Part shown: positions 46,078 to 58,786 of the stretch, one piece after another
Layout of the letters: every line of letters starts with the position of its first letter
Numbering within the stretch: position 1 is the first letter of the stretch
Source: Sphagnum magellanicum
Taxonomy: Eukaryota; Streptophyta; Sphagnopsida; Sphagnales; Sphagnaceae
Length of the DNA stretch: 64,000 bases
Direction: 5' to 3'
NCBI GenBank assembly: GCA_021904315.1
Contig: CM038923.1
Location: forward strand, 18,048,038-18,112,037
Made by a program: the position numbers and the translations under genes
Notes under the pieces: generated by a model
Database searches by the model: none
The model's input: the letters and a program-made list of their open reading frames with translations, nothing else
What the model was told of the DNA's origin: nothing

Positions 46078-48540
46078 CACAGAGGCTAAATGTAAGTATA
46101 AGCAGTTCATGACTACTTATCACAGCCCCATATGTCAGTTGTGAGGTGTAGAGTTTCCCAAGTTTTAGATACCCAGTTGTGAACTTTCTGTCTAACAGGT
46201 ATCTTAGTGACCATAATGCTATGTGATAGAAGTCCAGGATTTATCAATTGTTACTGAGATGAACTCCCATTGTGCCACAGCTCTTCCAGTGCTTAAGCAT
46301 TGATTGTTGTGGATTTTGGCAGGTTACAGGCCCTTAATTTCTTAACGTAGTATTTTTGTGGGTCTGGTGTGCTACATATCATGCAACTGATCCAATGACA
46401 TCCATAAATTGCAAAAAATTCAGTAGAGATCTGGGTCTTAAAGCCCCATGTAGACAGTTGTGTTCTATTCACCAACAATTTCTATCCCTTTATTCCAAAA
46501 CTTCAAGTCCTTGTTATTTTTCCAACCAAAGATATGTTGTACAAATCAAGAAAACAATAATAGGCTACCATGCCAAGAACATGATGGTTTTGAGTGAAAG
46601 TTTGGCCATCTGATACAATAGTCACACCCAATCAACCCAATACCTCCTCAGATCACCCATAGCCATTTCCAAGCTTTTTTTTTCCCTCCATCCTAAGAAA
46701 TTTAACTTGAATGTTGTCATATGATGGCGGTTCATATAGTGAACTGTACACGAAGATGACTTTGATCATTTACTTGATGTGTTCAAATTTTGCCTTCGTA
46801 AAAGAAATGTGTTCCATGAAATAAGCTTTCCAAGACTCAATCCACCTCTTAGTTGCTTCTAGGATCTACGGTAGCAATGATATATTGGTGTTTATTTTTC
46901 TTTGAAATTGGCCCATGAAGAGATCCTATGTTTCTAGCTTCTAAAATCTATATTTCCCATTTTGGAACATGAAACAATGTCTTTTCCTTTTTCTCAGATC
47001 AAATGTGCCCAAGTGTCATCTATCAATGACCTTCTAGTCACACTATTATTCTTACTAGTCATTATGCTTAAGACTTCCTCCCACTACTTTTCAACTACAT
47101 TTCTTCCTTCAACATTCATGGCCATAACAATAGTGCAAACTGCCTAATCAAGAAATGAATCATTAACTATAAAAACAATCATGGGAGCTTCAAAAATAAA
47201 ACCATAAATTTAAAAAGAACAAAACCAACATCACCTAGAAAACTCATTTGCTTTCCATAAAATAAAAAAACATCAACAAGGACATACAAATTTAGTTACA
47301 GACACACAAATTTGATAGATTATTGTGGTTTCAACAATCATCAAATTTGTCGACATCTTTGTTATGTAATTTCACATTATTTTGAGTTCATGAACTCCTT
47401 TGGGGATTTATTGTCATAATATGTCAATAATTCATTCCTCGTTTGGATGCAAAGTCATAAAATGTTAGAAAATAATTGTCACATCATCATTTCCCAGGAT
47501 GATTGGAATGTTATAATTTAATTTGAAAATAAATGTAAAATGGTCAATATTTAGTAATTTATTTCACACCGTAAAGGTACGGAAGACAAGAATATGTGTA
47601 ACATGTATATGAGTATGTCATATATGCAAGTGAGAATATATATGGTTGTGCACTTGTCATTGGAAACATGGAAAAACTTGTCTCATGGTGAAGAATCATG
47701 CTAACTTGATGTGCACAATCTCAAAGGGTTTCAAAGGCCAAGTAATGGGGGTATATCCAAGGTAAAAAGTTAGAAAGAACCAATTTTTTTAAAAATAATT
47801 TATAATATATATATACAAGTTCACACATCATAGCACAAAACAAATCCATTATAATTACTAAGTGCAATTCAAAATGATGAAAAAAATTATGTGTTTAAGC
47901 TCTATATATTTTTTGAAGACTCACATATTTACATCATCCGATGAATACTTACCCTTGGGTAAAGGATAAACCTAAAATATAAAGGTACTTCCAAAACAGG
48001 GTAGGTTAAAATTATAGGGTAATTCTGAAACAATTACCAACAGGGTAGAGTATTTAAAAAACATAAAGAAAAGTCTCAAATACATATATAGAGTAGCAAG
48101 GGCAACTTCAACACACGTCTCTCAAATAATGATCTAATTTTGAATATTACACGTTTTTAAAAATGAAGTATTCCTGAATATTCCTGAATATTTTTTCTAT
48201 TTTCCTTCATTAAAAAATTTTCTTTGAAAAATTTATGTAAAGAAAATTTCAAATAATATAATTATTTTCCAAGGTGCCAAGGTACTGCATTATATATATG
48301 CCTCCAAGCGGATTCGGGTTTGTTTTCTTTGTTGTTTTTGGCCAATTTTGTGTTGTAGCCACATTGGTTATCATCCACAAGAAGAATTAGCCAAATTTGG
48401 CTACAGTTCAGAGAGGAAAGTAGTAGAATTTAAGAATCTTACTATATTTTGATGATCTTATGGAACCTATTGTCTAAATATGACGATTTAAATTTTATTT
48501 TTTTAAAAATCCCTTGAAATCTGGCGACTTTAGTGCATTT
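46078..48540. other. Intergenic AT-rich region
   Basis: No coding region seen. The stretch holds a second copy of the 16-bp palindrome (48388-48403) and scattered TATATA runs. Confidence 0.5.
48388..48403. repeat. Perfect 16-bp palindrome, copy 2
   Basis: TAGCCAAATTTGGCTA, identical to 27875-27890. Nearby bases (TGGCCAATTTTG at about 48339) echo it, as does TTGGCCAATGGC at about 27690, so the two sites may be relics of one repeat family. Confidence 0.9.
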
Positions 48541-49012
48541 TATTCACAAAAATCCTTTCTGTGAGTCACACTGAATTTGATCTTTGTTGTCAAGTGGCGA
48601 AAATTCATCCGAAAAAAAAAGCTTGGCAAGTAGGGTCGGTTAAAAGAGGGTGCATTCCAAACAACTTTATTTAGGCAGGGTAACGAACTAAAGAACACTT
48701 TGAAAAGAATACGTCGAAAGCAGCTTACGGCTCGGCAGCAAGGCTGTAGGCGGTGAGTGGCGAGATCCTGCAAGCAGGCAGGATGCGTACAGCCTAGCCC
48801 GCAATCCCTAGTGTTGTGACCCAAGCATGTGTGTCTTCTGTTGTGCTGCGTCTGTTGTTGTGTGTGATTCTGTGGTCATGGAGTTATGGTTTCCTCTGCT
48901 GTGGCCTTCTTGGCCGGTACGTTCTTCTCCTCATCATCGCTGCCTCATGTTCTTTCAGCAATGTTGCTTTTGTTTCGAAAGGGTGTTTGGAAGAGCAGTC
49001 TTATGTATGTTG

Positions 49013-49041
49013 TTTAGGGTTTAGGGATTTAGGGTTAAGGG
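49013..49041 (+). promoter_or_regulatory. Telo-box-like TTTAGGG run upstream of the ZNF511-like gene
   Basis: Three TTTAGGG units, one offset by an A, followed by TTAAGGGG. This contains the telo-box (AAACCCTAA on the minus strand), common near the start of plant genes for growth and translation. It lies about 210 bp before the start codon. It is too short to be a chromosome-end relic with confidence. Confidence 0.5.
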
Positions 49042-49253
49042 GTTAAGAGTTTCAAGGTTGAGGAAGGAGGACAAGAACAAGAAGAAGTCTTCAAAATGCT
49101 TCTCAGTCTTTGAATCCAGGTAAGCCCAATGATCCTTTTGGTATTACATCATGATTGAACGCACTTCTCTTGATTGGTCGGGAATGAATTTTTTAATTTT
49201 TGTTTGGTGTAGAGTGAGCTAGATTGTTGCAATTTGCACTTTCTGTGATTGCG

Positions 49254-49478
49254 ATGGAGGAGCAAGAGGGGATTGGGATAGAGAAGCAGCAGGAGAAGAT
49301 GGAGGAGGAGAAGGAGGAGGGTAATAATGCTCCCAAGATGGGTTTTGCAAAATGGGTAGCTGTGAGACGGAAGTTTGCTATCGATTCTCCTTTCTTCTCT
49401 GCTGGCAATGTGGAACGTGAGCTTCTTGCAAAACAGGTATGTTGATTCTCCCTTGGTTAGCTCTCTCCCTCTCTCTCT

Positions 49479-49516
<38 letters not shown>

Positions 49517-50844
49517 TTCTTTCCTATTATCATTGTCATGAAGATCTTCAATTCTGGAATTTAATGGATCTGAATGTTGTCAAAGGCCAGATGGGTGATG
49601 GCAAGATTAGCGAGCAACAATTTTGTGGAAACTGACAATCAACGCTTTTATCACAGATCTCGCTGGAGATCACAGAGGAGGAGCAATTTCATATAGGTCG
49701 AATGGAGGAGGAGCAAATATGGTGAGCATTCCTGTTTGTGTCTCTAGTTGTGTGTTTGTGTTTTTTCATCAACTTGTAACTCTCCCCCTTTCCTAATTCC
49801 TTTCAGCAAGCCAGTGAAGAAATAGGTTGATTCTAACCAAAGGTGGTTGTAGAGAAATGTGAAGAGACAAGTCTTTGATGACCAGGAGGACAAAAGCTCT
49901 GATAAGTGCAGTTGTTTTGCAGGCAAGTTCACTGCCCAATTGTGGGTTGTGGGACTAAATTGCGAGGCCTTGGAGACCTGGAAGCACACTATGTCTCACG
50001 TCACACAGCCACCTGTTCTGTGTGTGCCCAGATGTTTCCAACAACTCGTCTTCTCAATCTCCATGTTTCTGAGACTCACGATTCTTTCTTCCAGGCCAAA
50101 GTGGCTCGCAACTATCCAATGGTATTTCCTCATCAACCTTGGAAGCTTTCAGGAACTCGGTCATTTGTGAATGTTTGATGCTGACCTCCACCCACCATGT
50201 ATGCAAACATCAGGCTCCCATTCCAAAGGACTGTTGTCCATAATCATATTGTGCATTGCTTTGTTCTGACTTGGTCCCTGGGATGAATTCAGTACGAATG
50301 CCTGGTGGAGGGCTGTGCAGGCCGCTTTCATACGGACATGGCAAGGCTTCAACATCTGGTAGATAAGCACCGTTTCCCTCGCTCATTCCACTTCCATATT
50401 AAGAAACATGCTTCCCAGCGCCATCGCCAGCGATACAGAACTCATCGAACTCCACTTCCTGACAATGGTCGTCATCAGTCAAAGCAACCATCTATGATGT
50501 CAGAGAAAAGTGCAGATAAGAAACCAACAACAGGCCCAACACCAAGTCTATCAAAGGGAATTTCTGAAGTGCAGGAAGCAGGCACTGCAGAAGATGGTAG
50601 AGGAATCATGGATTGTGGGTCAGATCTTGAAATGCGTATGGATGTGGATGAACTGACAACAGCAGTATCAAGACTGAGCACTACTGCAAAGGAAGCTGAC
50701 AACACACCATCTTTGGTGAGCTTTGGGCATAGGCGGGGCCATCGCATGCCCTTTCTCTCAGGGCAACAAAACAACCCTTCTGGGAGGAGTAGAGGTAGTT
50801 CACATGGAAAACAAAGACAAACATCAACACTCCATCAAACATAA
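49254..50844 (+). CDS. ZNF511-type C2H2 zinc finger protein
   Basis: Orthologue-type match to the eukaryotic ZNF511 family, nuclear proteins of poorly known function. Exons: 49254-49436, 49657-49721, 49923-50121, 50293-50844; GT-AG with matching phases, 332 aa. After a Glu-rich N-terminus (EEEKEEGNN) and a short conserved stretch (RRKFAIDSPFFSAGNVEREL), three fingers follow: HCPIVGC...HYVSRH (about residues 86-110), CSVCAQMF...HVSETH, and ECLVEGC...HLVDKH. HDSFFQAK between fingers 2 and 3 and FPRSFHFHIKKH after finger 3 are family hallmarks. The C-terminal 120 residues are low-complexity, with a GRSRGSSHGK tail. The ATG at 49254 is chosen because no ATG lies upstream in the frame. A small candidate exon at 49807-49825 would bring in a stop, and skipping it gives a perfect join. 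Confidence 0.9.
49461..49514. repeat. (CT)n microsatellite in intron 1 of the ZNF511-like gene
   Basis: CT/CCCT-rich run ending in about 30 bp of pure CT, just after the exon 1 donor. Confidence 0.92.
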
Positions 50845-52079
50845 CACTGATTGAAAGAGTTTGAAATTTTCAAATTTGAATTGAGCAGACAAGTAAAAAG
50901 CACAGCCCTCATGTTTGGCAACTATGTTCACACATGCAACTTTGTTCACTGCAATAGGTTGAATGATCAAGGTTTGTTTACACTCTTTCCAGTCTGCCAT
51001 GGTCTTAAAAAGAACTGGTTGAGAATGGAGGCAGTTTGTAGCTTTGATTTCCGGCTGGTTCTCTGTTGGGCTCTCAGTTCATTGGCACTTTATGTAGCTG
51101 TGCTCTTGGATGTTTCAAGCGAAAATCCCCATGTAAAACAGACTAATGAAAAGTATGCCTCATATGGCCATGGATCATCCCTAGCCTGTATACCATTTCT
51201 GCAGATATTGCAAATGGGATATTTATGTTGAGAATTATTCCAGATGTGCAACGCATAAGGGGGCTCCACGAAGAATTTTCAGATGTATGGACAGCAAGAT
51301 GACAGTTTGTTGTCCACTGTGACACCCAAAGTGTCAAAATCAGTGTCAAGGGCAAAGTTGTTTTGGAATCAATTATTTTCATGAAGCATCACCATTTTCA
51401 CTTAAATCCACCAATTCGCCATTCCACTTGGAGTCTAAACCTTGCATGCATTTTATTGTAAACTTAAACAACACCATGGTCCACATATAGTGGTAATTTT
51501 CACTTTCCCATCCTCCTCATGACAAGCATTTCTTCCCCCAAAAGGTATTTTAGATATTCATCTTGATGGGTGAAGTATTGATGCCATTCCTAATAAATGG
51601 CCAAGTGGAGAAAAATGCTTACATTGTGATAAGAATCAACGTAACTTCAATCAATGTAAATAAACAATCCATGTGTGCCAAAATTACGGTGTTATCCATT
51701 GCATATATCTTCATGTGTGCATTAAACCATGATCGAACTTTCAAATCCTTCCATGATAGAAAATCTTTGTATTCAAAGTCTCAACTGAGCCTGTTTGTCC
51801 TTTCCTTTAGTTTTTCTTTTCCCTTCCTGTCTTTCTTTGTTTCTTTGTCTTGTCATTGTTGTTGTGGTCTGTTGGGAGCCAGTAGTATTGCTGAGTCTTC
51901 CCAGTGCTTCTGGAATTGCAGCAGAAACTCAGTTCGTAGGTTGGTGCCTGTCATCAGCGTGTACCATAGGGAGCTGATGAAGTTAGTGGGGAAGTTGTGG
52001 TAGTTAAGTCACTATCATACATATTACTGTTGATGGTCCCTGAACAGGTGTGAGCTGGCACTTTTTTTCATACCAGTGT
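50845..52079. other. 3' flank of the ZNF511-like gene and spacer
   Basis: The first few hundred bases are probably 3' untranslated sequence. The 146-codon plus frame 51563-52003 is AT-rich at its start and Ser/Phe-rich in a pyrimidine run (51790-51870), with no known motif. I do not call it a gene. Confidence 0.35.
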
Positions 52080-53010
52080 GTGTTTTTTTCTGTTTGTTTG
52101 TTTCTGTCTTCCCTTGTTTGGTTCTTTCTGTTGCTTCCTGACGAAGAGTTAACCTTGCTGTTTCTTCTTCATCGTGAGAATGGAGATTTCTCTATTCTTA
52201 TCAAAGATATCTTTGGATTCAAAGTGGTGCAAAGATCACATTTAAGTTTTAGTTGTGTGATGAAGCATTGACTGATGAATTATCTAAACACTTTGCTCGG
52301 TTGATTGCATCTGGGGCTGCTGCTGGCATGCTAGATTTATGGCTTTGGATGATGTAGATTCTGTGTGCCACCTTGTGATTAAGTCATCATGAATTCTCTT
52401 TGGCAGAAAATCAAAGGTGCTTTAGTAAGCTACATCTCCATCTGTATCAGTCCTGGCGGTAATGTCTCTTATCTTTCTCTATATCTGGGTAAACTATGAG
52501 CTTGTCTCTTCAGCTCAATGAAGTCATTGGACATGCTTTTGTGAGTGTTATTTGGTTTAGAAGTGGGAATTGCATGGTCTGGATCCTCCTCAACTACTGA
52601 TGCTTGAAGGGAGAGGTATACCTGAGACAGTTGTTAGGTCTCTTTTTCTGTAAGTTGATCCCTCTGAAGTTATGGGGTCCCCTCACATTGTAGACAGGGT
52701 ATTTTCATTTTGTTTTGTGTCCACAACCAAAGCCTGAGTCATTATGATATCTTTGTTGAAGTTGTCAGTGGAGCTCAAAGCACAGCGAAGAAGTATGTCT
52801 TTGCACTCGGTTCAGCCCAGGTTAGCATTCACCACTTTTCATGGACTTTATGATTCTGTGACATTTCATATCTACTTCCACCTTCATGGTACTCTCCATC
52901 CTCATTATCTTCTCAATTTGGAAGTGCACACAGCTACACCTGCCAGCTCTGAGTCTCTGGATGATGTTCTATACGTTACTTGCATGGCCAACAAGTTGTG
53001 ACCTTAAGGT
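52080..53010 (+). pseudogene. Unrecognised gene remnant in several frames
   Basis: Protein-like pieces lie in order on the plus strand: LLPDEELTLLFLLHRENGDF (about 52130-52190), LTDELSKHFARLIASGAAAG (52270-52330), MALDDVDSVCHLVIKSS (52340-52390), LHGLDPPQLLMLEGRG followed by IPETVVRSLF (52575-52650), VEVVSGAQSTAKKYVFALGS (52758-52817) and PASSESLDDVLYVTCMANKL (52940-53001, then stop). Some have acceptor- or donor-like edges, but the second and third are out of frame with no intron between them. I do not recognise the family. It could be a decayed gene or a real gene I have mis-spliced. Confidence 0.35.
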
Positions 53011-54840
53011 TGTCTGTTGTCAAAGCAGGTTCTTGCAACAGTATGTTCTGCATCTTGTTGCAATCATAATTGTCCAGGCCAGAGCATTGCTGTTGTTTTG
53101 TCTTTGGATCTTCAAAACATAAACATTCTAGAAATCAAATTGCCTTATTACTAGGAATGCTCATCCTCCTAAGGTGAAGTTTTTCATTTTCACTGTTGTC
53201 TGGTGCTATTGGGGTTCTCATCATATGAATTTTCATAACTCTCTAGTGCTCTTTAGACTAATATTTACAGCTTTAACTTGTACCTGCAAACTTCTACAAA
53301 GGAAACATGCTTAGTGATGCTGAGAGTCCAGCAATATTGTTGCCTTGGTTGGAGGGTTCTGAACCTGCAATGTTGCAACCTGGAATTTTGCTTGTGCACA
53401 AAATCCCTAGAATTGCTACAATTAGATAGTGGACACATCTTTAAGGAAGATGAAGTGAGTTGTCGATTAGCAAAGAAACCCAACACAGGTTTCCTCAACA
53501 ATTGGCATGTGGAAGTGTGAAAATAGCTACTAAAGTGATTATAAAGTCAGCTCTCCACTCCTGTACACTACAGAAGTGAAAGTCTTTTCTTTTGCAAGGT
53601 CATTTTGTATTATTGAAGGATTAAGCAACTTCTATGTTATGTGATGCAGTTTAAAGGGACTGTCACCAAAAAGGAGTTCAGTACAAAATGCACCAGAACT
53701 GCTTTTAACATATGTTCCTTTACTTTCAACAGAAATACGTGAACCAACTTATATCAGCAACCTAAAAATCAAGCTCTACTAACCTAAAACAGCTCACCAA
53801 ATCCATATTCTCAAGACTCAAGACTCTTGACCTAAAGACAAGAAGGATATCAGATCTTTCTGAATCCCCTCTCATGGCTATCATGAGCTTCCTTTGTGGC
53901 ATTGTTGACATATGGTAGAGCCCACTCCCAACAGAAAGACGTGAACACCCAGATTCCAAACAACAAACGTAGAACCACACTAGAAATTCCCAGCAGTTTG
54001 TCCACTACTCCCACAGAAACAGTTCTGAAATCCCGAATCTTCAGATACTAGAAGGCCTTGACAAGCGATGGCTCTATACCCAACATTGTTCCATGAACAG
54101 ACCTATTGCATCCTATTACATAGAACCTCGAGAATGAACCAAGACTCGGAGCGCCGGCTACATGCTACCACACACCTTCCTCAAAATTACCGCTCATCAA
54201 GATCCCAAATTAAACTCCAAGTATACAGGTCAGCCTTTAGATCCTCTAGAACCTGTCATCAGCTCTCCTTCTTCTTGTCTCGACCTCTAACATACTAACT
54301 TACTCGAACTATACTGTCTAATCTCCTTACGCAACGGAAAGAAAGGTTCAGGAGGAAAGACTAGCACAGCCCTTCATAGATTACATAAAGAGCACTTCTC
54401 CCCTTGTGTTATACACAGATCCTACTTACACCCCTACAAAACAAATCAGAAGCCAAGACTTAGCTTCCCCATCCATCGAGCTTTATTGCGTCCACCATCT
54501 GCCGTTTCGTGCTCCCCAAAACACATTCACCCAATCTTCCACAAAGAACTTATGGAAGACTACTACGAAACCACTCCATCACAAAAATCAGCTCAACAAT
54601 GCCGCTCCATTGAATTGCAGCCACCAAGCAAACTTAACCTGAAAATAAACAAAATCACCCAAAAGCGTAAAATGAACAAAGAAAAACGGACCTTCAGCGT
54701 CTACAACTATTCATGATAATCAACCGTCCCCTAATTAGGCACTTTCTGCGGGTCGTTCTCCCTTCACATTCACCATCAGTTAGGGTTTCCCTTTTCCATC
54801 CAGCCACATTCACACAGGAAAATTTCTGACACCAATTTTA
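53011..54840. other. Transcribed-looking region, no protein recognised
   Basis: Composition is richer in C and G than the flanks, and a telo-box-like TTAGGGTTT lies at 54780. Together with the promoter-like stretch at 54700-54840 this suggests a transcript leaving to the left on the minus strand. No frame exceeds about 80 codons with recognisable content; a leader, a non-coding transcript or a decayed gene are all possible. Confidence 0.3.
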
Positions 54841-55289
54841 GCAAGATGTATGAAACTTTGAGGTGGAATGGGGGAGCTCTATGTGTAAGTCCAAAAGGAA
54901 GACTGCTCACTTGGGTAGGTATGCAAAACTTTGGAGAAATTTTTGTTCATTACCCCCTTTTGTGGTATCTTATGCATAATTCACCTATTTGGGGGGGATC
55001 TTACATGTAATCCCCTCTTGGCACATTGTAAGGTCCCTTTGAGTACAAAGAAAAACAATTTCAAGGCTTTTAGGGAGGAAAATATTTTAAATTAGTGTTG
55101 TTGGACTTGACCTTTTGATGAAGATTCAACTTGATTAAAATGTTTGCATAAAGCATAAAAAACACATGATTATTTTCATTAGTAATTTTAAACAAGGTGA
55201 AATTTGACTAGGTGTCAATCCAAACATTTTAAAAAATCAAAAAAAGTCATTCAAGATGATCCAAGCTTAAATTGGCAATGGTGATATCT

Positions 55290-55870
55290 ACCAAGAATTG
55301 ATTAACTTATTCTATAAGAAAGTAATAGACAAATATACAATAATTACCTAACCTAGCTTATCCAAGATGGCTTATTAGCTAGGCCTATGTCTAGTTAATT
55401 TCAACTATCTCAGCTAGGTAAGTTAATCTACTACCTAAAATAGGTTTTGTTTAAGTAGGCTAATTATGACTTACTAAGTATGGACATGGGCAATCTAACT
55501 AAGCAGGTGGGCATGTATGCATTATAAGTAGGTAGATGGTGAGCACACCTACTTACTTGCAATTTATTTATAACCTTCATATTATCTACCTACAATATAA
55601 AGGATTTCAATTTTTCATGCATACATAATAGGCTAGTTATGTTAAGTAGGTAGCCTTGGCCTAATTATTAAGGTATCTAACCTACATAGACTAGGTAAAT
55701 TAGATTTTTAACTAGGTTGGGTTTTGACTAAAGCTATCTACTTAACCTATGTATTTAATTATAAGTAACAGGTGGGTAGGTTAAGTATGTAAATGACCTG
55801 GGCACCTACCTATCTTCAACCTATTTATTTATACTAATTTACTTATTATTTAACTACTTACTAATGTTCA
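55290..55870. repeat. TAGGTA/CTACCTA-rich region
   Basis: Over about 580 bp, words such as TAAGTAGG, CTAGGTAA and CCTACATAG recur at irregular spacing on both strands. The style matches the SINE body at 25.8 kb and the block at 42.7 kb, but no A or B box is visible here. Confidence 0.5.
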
Positions 55871-57940
55871 ACCTTTTTTTTAAATTGTCAAAACTATTGT
55901 TATTCAAAATTGACAAGTTTTATCGACATATTGAATATAGTCAAAACAATAGTTTAAAAAAATACTAATCAAAATGGACATATGAAATTTGATTTTCCAA
56001 AATGGAAAGGGGGTTCTTTTAATAAAATCATGGTTTCTTATAGTGGTAGCCCAAGTTTTTAATGCAAAGGTTATTTAGTTCCAGCTTTTTGGCTATTTTA
56101 ATGATCATTTTCCTCTTTAAAATTATCATCTGATATTTTATGAGATGGGTATAAGGTGTTTCAAATTATCACAAATTAAAAATGTTGAATTCAATCATTT
56201 CTAAAAAGGATTTGAAGTAATTTCAAACAATGAACCGAAGATTGAATTTAAGTTGAAGACTTAATATGTTTAAAAACAAAGTGACAATGTTCATTGTATG
56301 GTTTGCAAGATATATGAATCATTTGTTTGATCATGTTACAAAAACATAATGAATCATGTTGAAGGTTCATAACAATTTAAATATTTGCAACTTGCACAAT
56401 TAAAAAATGTAAATCCAAATGAATATAAGTATTTTATTTTGAATATTTATGATATTGAAAAATTATAATTTAATTATTTTCTTGACATGCAAGAATGATA
56501 TAAGACATTTCACATATGCATGATTTAATTTTTAGTGTATTTTCTTATTGTGAGGATAAATTACATATCATTAATATCAATTGATCATATGGAAACTTTC
56601 AAAAGAAAATAATAATAATATTAAATTACTAGAAATTTTGATTTATAATTTCAAACATTAAAAATATTTATTTTCATAAACTAAAAAAAATGTTTACAAT
56701 AATGGGATTTTTGTTACATGAATTCATTTTTTATGATTATCTTGAAGATTTATGTACCAAGGTTGAATGGTCAAAAAATATGTAAATGATATGCAAGTGT
56801 GGGCCCATGATGCGAATTACAAAAAATTTACATGTTTGGTCAAAGGAAAAAATGCTACAAATCTATCAAAAAATAATGATACAAAATTTGTGAGTAAATT
56901 GTTACTCATCTAAAGTCATTATGAAAGAATTTGAATTCAAAAGAATAAAAACCAAGAATGGGGACAATTCAAAAGTTGAATTATGAAAAGATATTGTTTC
57001 ATTATGTTTGCACATATGCAAAACTATCAAAATCAAAATGCAAAACAAGGATGATGATGACATTTGTTTTCTATTATGGTTGCTAAATGGTAAATGTTTA
57101 ATTCATTTGTGCTTATTGAACATATAAAATAAAATTATAATTTAATAATGATATTTTGTATAATACAAGACCTATGGACAATGTGATGACAAAAGGAAAC
57201 ACATTTTTTGTTTGTCAAAGTGAAATCAAATTTAAAACTAAGAATGGAACTACTTTCATGTTGCAAATTACTCAAATTTATCATTATACTCTAAAATTAG
57301 TGTGATGACCAATTTGAGATGGCATTCTTGCAATAACAATTGTTTCAAATTATATGAAATTTTAATTTAAAATAAAGGCGATTCATATTACATTGAATAC
57401 AATACCTCTTTTGATGCAATCTTTTATTCCTCTTAAAATAATTAACAACCTTTTGGTAAGTTTTCATCTTGATTTTTTTAATCATAATCATTTATAAATG
57501 ATGGCTTAAGGTTTGAAGTGGAATCTTTAACTTTCTTTTTTTTTTTAAATCACCAATTTACATAGTAAACATGCAATGGTTTAAATAACTAATGATGATG
57601 ATTAGTATTTTAGTTATCCATAAAGTCCTCCTCAATCGCATATTCTATATCACCTTTTATTTCAATTTCACCCTCTATTGTTGGTTATCTGTAAAGTTCC
57701 CAAAATTGGAGATCAGATTTCAAAATAGAAGTAGAGTAACAATCTTTTTGATTTTTTCGGTTGACTATTTTATTTTATTTTTGGGTTATTTCTTAAGCTG
57801 ATTTTTTTTTTAAATTTCATTTCTTTTATGGTTTCCATATGAGGCACTCTTTTGCGTTTGCATTTTTGTAATACATTTTTTTTAGGGTTTTCACCATGGA
57901 CTACATAGGATGCCTTTTAGGGTTAAATCATTTTAGGGCT
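55871..57940. other. Very AT-rich spacer
   Basis: No coding region is recognisable. The left end of hAT-2 would be expected in the last part of this stretch, but I could not find a convincing terminal repeat. Confidence 0.5.
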
Positions 57941-58565
57941 AATTACATGGAACTAAATAAATGAATTTTTTACTATTAATTTTTTTCCCATTTTCTTTTG
58001 ATAAAGCTTTTCTTGTTATTTCTCATTTTAAATTTCATAGTTCACTTTTTCTTGCATAAATTGTTTGGTATTTTTTATTTGTTCTTACATTTTATTATTA
58101 GAGTTTCATTTGAATTTTCTTTTCACTTGAAAGTTTCTTTTAGATTTTTTTCTAGGGATTTTTTGGAATTTTTTTTTTGAGTTTTCTTTGGTGTTTTTCA
58201 AGTTTGTTTTAGGGTTTTTTCAAGCATTTGTTTCAAAAGCTCATTTAGGGCTGATTTTAGGGTTTTTCAAGGTTTTCTACTCAAGTTTCTTTTTGGCAAT
58301 TTCTTGGGGGTTTTCTTAAATATTTGTTTCAAGGGTTATTTTGAGATTGGTTTTAGACTTTCTTTTAGGGTTTGTTTAAAGGCTCCTTTAGGTTTATTTT
58401 TAAGGTTTGTTTTGAGGACACTTTGAGGGCTTTTCTAGGGTTTGTGTCAAGGGTTTTTTTAGGGCTATTCTTAAGGTTTTTTATAGGATTTGGTTCAAGA
58501 ATTTTTTTGCTTTCTTTTAGGGTTTGATTCAAAATTCTTTTAAGAAATTTTTTTAAGTTTGTCAT
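57941..58565. repeat. T-rich degenerate repeat with TTTAGGG-like words
   Basis: From about 58200, TTTTAGGGTTT, TTTCAAGG and GGTTTGTTTNAAGG words recur about 15 times. The 66-codon minus frame 58365-58565, with L-K-x-x-L-x-x-N-P periodicity, is produced by them. Spacing is not seven, so this is a degenerate minisatellite rather than a clean telomere array. It sits just upstream of hAT-2, in the same relative place as the minisatellite inside hAT-1. Confidence 0.55.
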
Positions 58566-58786
58566 GGTTTTTTGTTAAAGTTTATAATTGTGTTTCACGG
58601 CATATTTTGACATGAATGATATTCTAGCTCCTTGTCAAGTAGTAATGAATAGATGTTCTAGGCTACGCACAAACAATGTTACATCGTGTTTATAGTTGTA
58701 GTTGCAATGGCAAACACAAGAGAATTGTTTAATGCAAACGAATTGGATCCAAATGTAGGACGATCAATCAATTAAAATGTTGATGT

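Noticed and set aside
49807-49825. Extra small exon in the ZNF511-like gene
   Set aside because: Including it brings an in-frame stop or breaks the phase, while joining 49721 to 49923 gives a continuous frame into the first finger.
58200-58565. Interstitial telomere array
   Set aside because: TTTAGGG-like words are frequent but not at seven-base spacing and are mixed with TTTCAAGG words; better read as a degenerate T-rich repeat.
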